In this document: piece by piece, positions 49,501 to 61,500 of the stretch | Layout of the letters: every line of letters starts with the position of its first letter | Numbering within the stretch: the stretch's first letter is position 1 | The notes under the pieces: generated by a model | Told to the model about the DNA's origin: nothing | What the model saw: the letters and a program-made list of their open reading frames with translations, nothing else | Database searches by the model: none | Made by a program: the position numbers and the translations under genes | Source of the DNA: Icerya purchasi | Taxonomy: Eukaryota; Arthropoda; Insecta; Hemiptera; Monophlebidae | Direction of reading: 5' to 3' | Length of the DNA: 64,000 nucleotides | Assembly (NCBI GenBank): GCA_039619475.1 | Contig: CM077116.1 | Coordinates: 25,431,191 to 25,495,190, forward strand

Positions 49501-52500
49501 CTAGGCATAGCGCTATTGCTCAGTTAACTGTTCATGGTTGGTATTTTTCATAATTTCGTACCTTCGTAGAAATTAAGCATAATTATCGGTTAAATTTCAG
49601 CTATTAATAATAATGTTGCCTTTAGATATCCCAGTTTTTCCGAAAGGTTTCTTCTGCTTAAGTTTATACTTCCAGATTGCATAATGTTTTATTGTAATTC
49701 GTTAAAAAGATAATAATAATATTCTACAATAAGCAAATTAAAAATAAAATATAACACAATTATATACATTTTATTTACGTCTGTACGAAAGGATGCTTTA
49801 AGGTATAAACTACAGCGATATGGGATTCTAAAGTTCACATTACCTTATGAAATAGCAGATGCGGTCCCAACGTGTTGACAAATGGCTAAATTTGTGAAAA
49901 AACGAATACAACGACTCGCATTAAGTGGCAAACCAAATCTAGCAGTTGTTGGTTACATGGCTCGACTATAAATTATGCAATAACAATCGTAGTAATGGGT
50001 GAATGGTGGTTGGACAATGTCTGTGTGCAAATAAATAGGCAGTTGTTTAAAGACGAAGGAACAACGGTGACCATATTTTCCTCTTCAGTTAAAAATTTCA
50101 CAATAATCATCACATTTTTTAACACTGCATTACACGCGCCCCCTGGTGGAACATCAATACACGCGACGTATCTGTCAGATACACGATCAGTAAATTGAAT
50201 AAAAAAAACAAAATTGAATCTTTAATATTTTGCAGACAAAAAGGTGCACAGACAAATAGAGAAGATCATAAATATATTTTAAAAAATACATCTTCATCGC
50301 AAATCGAAGTAAATAAATCTATACGAATTTTGAAATGTTAAATTCTAATAACACAGACGTAAATTTCAGTTCTTTAAGCTCGTAATGGCTCTAGTATCTG
50401 AATAAAAATGTAAAATATAAAACAGTAGATTTTAAAAAATTCAGTTTCTTTAATTTCAACTTTGCAGCCATCAACGCAAGTATGGGCACACAATGTTTCA
50501 GGCATAAATATAGGCAACATTCATTGCACATGTATCTTGTGAGTCTGGTCCTTTTATTATCATCCCAGCAAGGTTGGCAGCGTTTCCGACTACCAACATC
50601 AGTGTAGCTGCAGAGTTGCTTGAAGCTTGCGGTATTTGATTATTTGGAAGAAGTTTTTGAAGTCGTGAGGCCATAGTGCGTGGCAAGTTTTTGAGTTGCA
50701 ATCGCACTAACAACCGATATCTTATGAGCTCATTCCCGACTTTACGAAGAAAAACTCGGCGAGGTGGCACGTTTTGTCCATACCCAAGACAAATAACTTG
50801 TCTATTGATTCCAGCAACATTTAGAATAGTGAAAAATACCACTAACCACAAGGTATCACAACTTATACTAAAAAAAAACTAAAAGTTTAAGTTAAAAAAA
50901 TCAAACAATACAGAATACTTACATTTTAGCACGCGCCGTATCAGTGAGATACACAGCGCTTAAGCATTCCTTCAACTGCACAGGGGAGCCACCAACGCTC
51001 GACTGACTGTCGAGTAACCCGAGCTGTAGGAATAGGTGGATGGGGGCGACATCCCCTCCACACGTCTAACAAATGATGAAGAACGCTGAATTATGTATCT
51101 GTCAGATCTGCGCGTGTAATGCAGTGTTAATAAACCACACTGTCCAACACCGATAGTTAATAAATGAAACGTACTCGTCAATATGTTATTTCCATTTCAA
51201 CTGAAATTTATCTGTTTTGATTTTAGATTTCATCTTCCTAGCACATTTTTTAGCTCGATTTATGTATTTATTTTTAACATTATCACATAGTAAGTTTCAT
51301 TGCAAATCTTTTTTAAAATCTACCTAAGTGAAGAACGACACATTAACAAAGATTCTAGTCGGATGATAGTTTCATGCAGGCTACAGTTAAAGAACACGTT
51401 GAGCATAATTCTGGATACTTCGCTGACTTATAAGTGGCATTAAAAAATAACTAAAGTAAAGTTACCATAATTCGCAAATTAATAGGCAATAAATGGGTTG
51501 CTAAATCACCAGTGGCGAGAACGTTCACACCGGCTAAATGTTACTGTGCCGGAAAATATACATGTCCTATTTAGAGTCGCGTGCCAATAACGCCAGTGTG
51601 TCTCTAAACGAAGCGTATGGATTGATAACGGGATACTTACATTCGACGCCTGTAGATAAACTACACGCATCAAGTGCAATTGCCCCTGCATCAGTTCAAC
51701 GTGAATTAGCCTTCAAAACAAAAAAAAAAAAAAATCATAATCAGTAAAAAATCTTCTACACCCATTCTATAGGTATAAAAAGCTAACAGAGTATTGAGTA
51801 AAATCCAGACACAGCTTTAGGAAAATGGTACCAAAATTACGCAGAACTGCAGAAACTAAGCAAAAACAAATATGGAACGTGGCCTTAAATATTAAAAACA
51901 GGTTAAAGTTGTTTCCTTGTAGCAACCATCTTAATTATGAGCAATGGAAAATATTGAATAGAATAAGAAGCGGCCGTGCCCGCGCAGACCATTTTTGAGA
52001 ATGCGGTGAGATACAATGTGACAAACATCTACTCGACTGCAAACTCTGTGGAAGATATAATCGCATCAAGCTATACGAAGCAATAAATACAGAAACGATT
52101 AAATTCCTCTAATACCGGCACAATAAACGAATATAATTTAAGTATAGTTCACCGGATACGGAATAATAATAACATAATATCACCTACAAATAAGTGTTCC
52201 ATTATTCTAGTTCGATTTAAAAAAAAGTTTGTGTTTGCAAATCGTTCACCATACTGTTTCAACGTTTTTAATCGGTACACATTTATACAATGATTTATTT
52301 TCAATTTCACACTCGGTTCTATCGAAAATTCCATCTATATTAGCGGTTCTGTCCAGCGTAAAAACCTATCAAATTCAGTGGCGTATTCAGAATTTGGTTG
52401 GGGGGGGGGGGGGGATTCTAAATTTTTAAATAGGTGTATTTATTTATTTATATATGTAATGTTAAAGCCTATTGGTTTGCCTGTGTCTGATCTAGAATTG

Positions 52501-55500
52501 CTAAATTCTTAATAGAATAATAAAAATATAATTTTTTCATTGAATATTTTCATTGAATATTTTCATTATAATTGGCTCGTGAAAATATATATATATTTTT
52601 TTTTTTTTAATTATTTTAAAGATGCTCGTAAGATCCTCTTATTTGAGCTAACTAATTAATTTTTCCAAAATTATGCCATCTCACTAGTATGTTTGTTTTG
52701 TTTTTTTTTTCAGGTAACCTACTAAATTTTATTTATTCGCTTTTATTTACAAAAGGATAAAAAAACATCAGAGTTTACCTGTATTTAATTAAAATAATAT
52801 TTATACAAAATTGAACTGATTATTCACAATATTGCAAATTAAAATGCACTTCATTTGCTTGCAGTTAAACCATATTTTAAAGTAGAACCGAAGGACATCA
52901 CAGTGTTGGCCGGTCATGATATAGAATTTGAATGTCAGGTTGCCGGAGATCCACCACCGAAAATTCTGTGGCAACGAGACGACGGTAAAATGCCGGTTGG
53001 CAGGGCTCAAATTTTAGACAATAAATCGTTACAAATTACTAATGTAATACCGCAGGACGAAGGATTGTATGTTTGTGATGCAGAAAATATTGTTGGCACT
53101 GTTTCAACGCGCGTTTCTTTAACCGTACACGGTTAGTAGACGTTATAACTTACTTTTTTATTTTCTCCTTTTTTCGTTCTTTAAGAAAATCTCCTTTTGA
53201 ATCTGCTTCCACCATAAGCTTGAAATCTGGCATTCTTGAGAAAATTCTGAAAGTATAAAAATTTTCAAAATTTCTTAAAGCAATATGGAATTTTAGTTGA
53301 TATGAAAGTCCATTAAAGGCTCGAAAATTATACTGAAAGCTTCGGACAAGATAGATTTATTTATATAAATAATGATTTAGTAATATTACAGCGATATTTG
53401 TTATAGTCCTGCGAAATCTTTATTCATAAATTTTCACGCTTATTCTTGTAGTTTAAAATAAGGTAACAAAAAATTCTTTTTATAACAGCGTAAAACAAAC
53501 CTTTCCACGAAGCTACAGAAAACAACTAAGTTAGTAAACCAGTATAACGTAACCAAAGTTATACGCATTTGCTTTCCGGTGGGCAAGCAATTGAGCTTAA
53601 TTATTTCCGAGATAAAATTATTCATTTTTTTTTTGTTTTTTTTTCAATATGCACAGCCTCTAAGACATCCATCCCCATTTCAAATGAAATACTAATATTT
53701 TAGCATCAAATTTTAGTCACTATTAAAATAATCCACTCACTGCTTGCGTTCTTGTTTGTGCAATCCTTTTATAAAAAATGTTAATTTATAAATCAAATAT
53801 AGAAATATATTTTAAATTTTATTTTTCGAATATGTCAGTAGTATATTACAGACGCTTAGCCATTTTAGAAGTTAAAAATCACAAGATAAAAGCTAAATTT
53901 CTTTATAGTTCACTATTAAAATTACTTTCGTAATTCTAAAGACGTTTGTCTTCTTATAACGTCTTTTTTAATAAGAAGTTGACGGCTAATAAATATTTAC
54001 TTCGCATTCTAATAGTCTGGCTTTTTTGTTCTTTTCAAACCGTCCATTCGTGTCATTGAATTGTTCTTTTTTTCTTTCATCGTTTAGTAACAATTAATTG
54101 CGGCTCTTATTATAACAATAGATCACAACTTTTTCCTAACACTGTTTAACGGTAATTTCTTCTTTTTTTGATTACGGTCTTTATGAAGATTTTAATGCGA
54201 TAAAACAGTCAAAATCGAATTATTCTGGTATTTCAAATATTCTTTCGTGTACAATACACATTTCTTATGTAAGTAATTTTTTTTTATTGTTTATTGGATT
54301 AATACTATATAAATGTATTTCACTCAGCTTATTTGACATGTTTCGATTGTTCTTATCTTTTTTATTTATATTTATCATTAAATAACTAGATGTACATACG
54401 TTATTATATTGTACATTATTTTATAGTAGAAAGATGAAATGATTAATGATTATTAGAAGAAGAAAAAATACTTGGTAATTGTTAAGGTGATAATTAAAAA
54501 TTGTTAAAATTGTAAATACATGTATACTATCATGATCAGCCAACATTAGAACTGATTTTAACCGAAATCAATTTGAAATTTATATCCTGAATTTCTTATG
54601 TTTAGACCATTGATTAAATTCTAGGGTAGATCAATTATTTTATGACTGTGTATAAAATTAAAAAAAAAAAAAAAAAAAAATAACAAAAATATTTAAAAAT
54701 ATGCATCTATTAAATATTATTACAGCTCCACCATCGTTTATCACAAAACCGCAAGATCAAAAAGTTGGATTAAATGGAGTAGCCATGTTTGAGTGTATCG
54801 CAACCGGTAATCCACCACCATCGGTATTTTGGACAAGAGAAGGATCTCAGGTCCTTATGTTTCCTGGTAACGCTTATGGTCATTACCACGTATTACAACA
54901 TGGTACACTACGTATTCAAGGTGTACAAAAAGAAGATGCCGGTTATCTCGTCTGTTCAGCGTTATCTGTTGCAGGTTCTACAACAGTACGAGCCTATCTG
55001 CAAGTATGTTTCATTACCACAGAAGCGAATTATCTTTCGTGTAAATTATTAATAATAAATGTATATTTCTATTATATTAAATGCAGTTTTGTTGCTGATG
55101 CGTGCAATAATTTTTTGAATTGAACAGATTGTTTAAATTAAATGATAACTTGGGAAAAGAGTAAATTTGTTCCGATCTTAATAAAACGAAAAGAAAAATA
55201 ATATATTAAAGAAGATAGGGTAAAAATGCAGGATTTAGCTTCATCTTTGTAACCGTTCTGTAAAATAGGGAAGGGAAGGTCGGGTAGCCCCAGACCCTTA
55301 AAAGAATTGCAAATAAAAATACTAATAAACAAAAAATACGTCTTTATTATGAACCCTTAAAAAAATAATTATGAACTTCCTTAATCATATTAATTAAGAA
55401 TTAGTAATCTCATATCACAATTTTTAAAAGAAATACATATAACGAGTATACTTTGGTCATATTTTTTTGGCGATACAATAAATGACGGGTAGCACCGGAC

Positions 55501-58500
55501 ATAGTGGTCCCATTTTCCTCTTTCACTTATTCTTCCCTTAAATTTCGTCATATTTCACGTCTTTCTGCAACAATAGTAACACCCGTTAAAAATACTTTCC
55601 ATAAATAAGCAAATTGACAAAACAATTGAGGTTTGTTCAAATAATATTGCAAAATTCAAAACATAAAAAGATGTCCGGGGCTACCCGATCGTTATCATGC
55701 AACATTTTAAAACACATCTCTTAAAATTGTACAAGAAATGTGTTACAACTACTATTTTAAAACCGGGGTAAATGTATACTATTTCCAGCAATATTAAACA
55801 CAAAAGAAAATTAAACAGACTTTCGGTGTTGCGCTTGAAAATCTTCAATTGAGTTTGTCAGGATTTTTTGGCGGGAACAAAACACTCTCTCACGGTTAAC
55901 TTACCTGGTGTGCCCACGCTTCAACCGAGCTGAATTTGTTTCTACTCTAGAAGACGCATATTCACAACAACGCTTTACATACGCGACGTATTTGATTTCT
56001 TAGAAATTCAAATGTCCGCAGCTACCCGGCCTTCCCCTACTCCAAATACACTTTGTATTCCTTTAGAATGGTATATGTAAAATATTTAAAACATGTTTGG
56101 ATTTTTTGTAAAAAAATATACTATTAAAATACTATTTTACACGGAAGTTGAAATAATAAACTTTGTATCAATAATTTAGAGCTATTTTTAGATACTCTTT
56201 ATCAAATAAATGAATAATATAATTAAGAACTTTTGCATATGCGCATTATACGTAATGCTCGTTAGGGGCTTATATTTAATTGTATTCAATTGTTAACAAG
56301 GCCTGCACTAGAATGTACCTCGTGGAGAACAGCATAAAATAAAAGTGTTGTAGAAATAAATTGTTAGATACCCGGTTAGCTGTTGCATTTAAATTTAATG
56401 CCGGTAGTGAAACATTACATGCGTGTATATTATCAATTTTCTAAATAACTTGATACTTTTATATTAAAAATAATGCTACTGAAGATATTACTAATTTTAA
56501 TTAAGATTAACAATAAGTAGTAATTTATTTAACGATTTATATAGATTGCATTTACAGAAGATGAAAAAAAAAATGGTTCAACATTTTTTCAGTCAGCAAA
56601 TAAAAATCTTACAATTAATAATCCCAGATGACTTTGTTATCAATAAAACAAGAGAAGTATGATGAAAACCTTTTAGAATAATATTAAAATAAAAGCGAGA
56701 AATATATAAAAGATCTATTAGTATGTAAAAAGATTTTGAAGGATTAGGTATAAGGAAATTGCAAAACAATGTAAGATTTTTTTTTTTAGAGAGAATAACA
56801 TAACCCGGTCTACGTATTTTTAATCTGTAAACAAAAACAGATCGTAGGAATGATGCGCCATCACTTTTCATGGACTTTTAAACAAAATTAGTTTCGTTTT
56901 TGATTGAAGATTCAGTTCAGAGTTATTTTTAACATCCATAAGCGCGTGAAATTTCAGTCTTTTAAATATACCTAAAATTACTTTCAATTTTACTTAGGTA
57001 AGTTCCGTTGGCGATATACCTCCGCCTATTATTCAGATCGGTCCCACTAATCAAACATTGCCGCTACATTCTACTGCCACATTGCCTTGCCAAGCAATCG
57101 GTACACCGACTCCCACGATAAAGTGGTATAAGAATTCTAAATTGTTGACGCAAGAAAGTAATATTAAACGTATAACAACAACGTCGTCTGGAATGCTGCA
57201 TATAGATGGTAATTCTTTATAATTTCTGTTTTTTATCTGCAAACTAACGCAGAAATTAGTAATAACAATGAAAATATTTTTTAGTTTTAATGTTTTTTTT
57301 TTAAATACTTTGTAAAAGTCGTACAATTAAATATTTTAAAATTTGTTATTAGTAAATTATATAACACAACAAAATTATGAATCAAAGTGTACATTTTTAT
57401 TACATTTTAAAGTAACTATATGTCGTCAATGAGTGAATTTAAACTGTAAAAAAAGTAACAAATTAACAGTTTAGTTTTAATGAAGGTTAGAACTGAGGAA
57501 ACAACAGTAAATACCGAAAATAATGTAATCTATTAGAGAAAGAACCGAGTTGTTATATACACGAAATTACTATTTTAGCAGAAACTTTAATTTATTTAAT
57601 TATTTTTATTATTATTAGGTAAGATTATTTTTTTAAAAATTACTTTATCCACTATTATAAATTTAATGTCGTATACAATTTCTTTCCGCAAGAATATACA
57701 AGGAATTTATGGGAAATTTTAAACTAACACAATTTGTTTTTATCAAAATAGCTCATTAAGAAATAACAATTTTTATTTAATTTTTCATCAGTTGTCATAA
57801 TTAGACCTTATTTATTATACAAAAATAGCCGTATTATCATTAGAGCAATTATTATTTTTAATTGTCAATATAATATAGATATCACATGCCATTTCTTAGT
57901 GGGGCATCGCTGGATGTTATAACTAGTGTGTATTAAGTATAAATACTAGACCGCATTAATTACATTTCAGAAATAACTTTTACAAATAGATGAAGGAGAT
58001 ATGAAATAAACGAACTTTTTTTACTTTTTAAAACGTAATGAAAACGATATTTTCGGATAATAATGATAAAGGATACAAGCAACATTAAAAAAAATTCTAG
58101 CTTCATATAATAAAACCGGATTAGCAAGAAAAGTTAATCGTGGAAATTTATAATAAATTATAAATCTAAGAAATATTCATTCGATGCATTTGTCGAATTT
58201 TGGTGAAGCTTCTTTTACGAAGCAAAATTTAAACGTTAGTTTTCGTAAAATTCTTTAAATAGCCAGTTAAAGCCGTTTCCCTTTAGAATTTTCGCAAAAA
58301 ATTGAAAAGCGCTCTCAGTGATTTCTATTAAAAACAGTTCATTTATGTTTGCAAAGTATCAAGTTTTGGAATGACATATGTTTTTAAATATTTACCAGAA
58401 GTTTCTTATTTTTATGATATCCTCCTGTTGTTTTATTTTACTTCGCAAATAATTTTAAAATGTGACTATTTATAATTTAATTTTACAAACATGTTCGCGA

Positions 58501-61500
58501 TGTCAATTTTTAGAATTGCAATTGTCGGATAGCGGACTTTATACTTGTACTGCGTCATCTGAAAGCGGAGAAACTTCTTGGTCTGCTTCGTTAACCGTAG
58601 AGAAATCTCCCGGCTCCAATTTGCACCGCACTCCAGATGCTTCCACGTTTCCAGGACCCCCAGGAAAACCACATGTACTAAATGTTACCCGTAACGCAGT
58701 GTCGCTTGGCTGGTCATCACCGTCGCCTCAAATTGGTGTGTCCCCTCTAATCGGCTACACCGTAGAATACTTCAGCTCCGATTTGCAAACAGGATGGGTA
58801 GTAGTCGCTCACCGAATCCCTACCGAATCGATAACGGTGGGTCATTTTTACTTTTTATTTTTCAATTACATTTCGGGATAGTGTAAAACTTCACTTTCTT
58901 TACGAAATATGTCGAACGGTATTTATTTTTAGCAAAAGATTCCGACATTTATTAACCTGCATTATGTGTATAATTAAAAGCGCGTAATGTTCAGTAGAAT
59001 TATCTTCTTAAGCTGAACTTAAAGGCGTTTTTTCAACTTCTCAAAGGTGTAATTTACTGCGATCACCCAATAAAACGAAATTGGAAATTTTACTACATAT
59101 GTTTTTGAGTTTAGAGAATTAAAAAATAAAAGGAAAGAGAAAAATGTTTTATTAAACAAACGTTTGATTGTAAATTAGGCATGATGTCAAAAAAAAAAAA
59201 AATTTACAGATGACAGATGCCTGTGTAGAGATGTACGATGTATTCGCAGTGTAAACAATATTGCGCAACAAATATGTACTTAATAGGAAAGTTATCAGTG
59301 TGTCCTCTACCACCGGCTACAGTGAACAACCCAGTTTTATTAACAGTTTTATTATTTGCTGGCTGTGGCATGCATTTAATATGTTCTATCTGACGGCAAT
59401 TATTTCGTCGAAGTAATATGAAAAAAAATATATTGGTACTATTTGGAATACGAATACTTTATTTAAAAAAAACATTACCCATTACTGAAAACCTCATATT
59501 TTGTGTTGACTGATGATGTATATTGAATTCAACGAAATATAACTATAATTTGTATTAATTTTTGTGCACTCATCGCAAATTAATCAATTATTTGCTCGTT
59601 GGATCTACTTCAAATTTTGCGTTTTTGCGGATACATTTTCTAAAAATAAATAAAAATAAAAAAGGCACATGGCTGTTAGATACAATATTTGTTATTTTAT
59701 TTTTAAATATCAGGTATAATATGAATGGAAAAATGAAAAAAACGGCGAAGTTCTAAAGGTATTGATTTAAGGTATAGCGAATAACAGAGTTAACATTACG
59801 AAATGAAACTTTTTGTCACTCAAAAAAGCAGTTGTTTTATTGTGTACCGCGTAACAATAGGTTAGAAAATAAATGTTTTCAAAAACCTGATATATAGTAT
59901 AGTTTTGATTTAAATGTCACGAAAAAAAATACCTTAACACGACAAAAGTATCAGTTACATTTGTCAGCTCGTTAAATCCCCCTCGATTTTATATTTCTGC
60001 AAAAAAAAAAAAATTTATCCTAAACCAAACAGTTTTGCAAAAATCCTAAAACGAAAGCGGACCATGTTTTTGCATTGTAGGTAAACGATTTTTACTCTGT
60101 ATTGCAGTATTAACCTGTAAATAGAATATTTAGAAGTGTGAGATGCTTTATTGTTTTCCATTTTGACATTTCTCTTCAAAATCGACAGTATATTTCGATT
60201 GAAATATTTGGAAACCGCACATTTATCAACAAAGGACAAATAAAAGTGACGATTGTCTACTTTTCAAAATAAAGAAAGAAAAAAACTGAAAACCACGAAT
60301 TTCCGTAATTATACTGATAGCATTTTGTTGAATCCCGAATGAAAACTGAAACTAAAGTGGCAGAAGGCATGTCAAGACGATTCTATAGATGATAATCAGT
60401 CTTCTGGCTAGGCGAAATTTAGCGTTTCAAGGTTCTGTAAATTACTTTGGCCACTTCACAGCTTCTTTTGAAAAAATTAAAAACACTTCGTGCTATATTA
60501 TACTTTCACTATCACGCTGATCACTATTCCTTTTAATGTAGTTAAATAAACTAAAAATCCTTTTTTTTTTTTTTATTCGCCAAATAATTTCCTATTTCAT
60601 ATTAAACAGCTCATAAAAATACGCGTTATTTTTAAGAGATAAAAAAAAGTTGAAATATTTTATTAGTTTAGTGTGTTATTAAAATTTTTCAAAAGTCCCT
60701 AATGTACATTACTGCGTTTAGCTTTTATATATGTATAAAAAGAAAAGAAAAAAAAAAAACAAAAACCAGCTAGAGTGAATATTATATATTTTTTTTATTT
60801 TACTTAAAATTTTAGTTAAATCTATTGTGTCTGTTTTCTTTAAATTATTCGTAGCTTTTTTGTTTTTCTTAATTATAACTCAATTTCTTTTCTTTTATTT
60901 ATTTATTTACAATTTCCTAGTGCAACAGCTTACGCCAATTACTGCACAGCACAATATGATAAAAAAGAAAATAAAAGAAATCGTACGATTAACAATACAT
61001 AGCTAAACGTAATAAATATACTCACATGCACGTGCGCAAAAAATTAATATTAAGTCGTAGTTATACGCACACGTGTCATATGCATGTGACATGAAAAATA
61101 CAAATCAGTACCAAAATATATCCACACAGTCACTCTCGTATGCTCACGCACGAACACACAAACAAGCACACAGATGAAATCCAACCACCCACGATACATA
61201 CAGATATTCTCAGGACAACCCAGCCTTACGTTGTCAAACTCTTGACGATTTTTAAAAACTCTCCCGAACGACTATCAAATATGTCTAGTTCATGATGTTT
61301 CTTCTCTAGTTTATTGCATAGTATAAATATGGAGCGTAGAGGGTAGCATGCATACTGCTGAGTCCTTGCAAACTGTACTGCCAATATGCGAGTTAGTCGG
61401 ACACCTGAAATCGGTACGTTAATCAATATTTTCTCTAGAAGATTGGGGCAATTTATTTTACCATGCAACAGATTATGCAAAAAGCGAAGCGCTATCAGGA

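Noticed and set aside
54661..54680. Long A-run before the Ig4 exon as a retroposon tail
   Set aside because: No coding relic, no duplication, and its position 45 bp before a functional acceptor makes a simple intronic homopolymer more likely.
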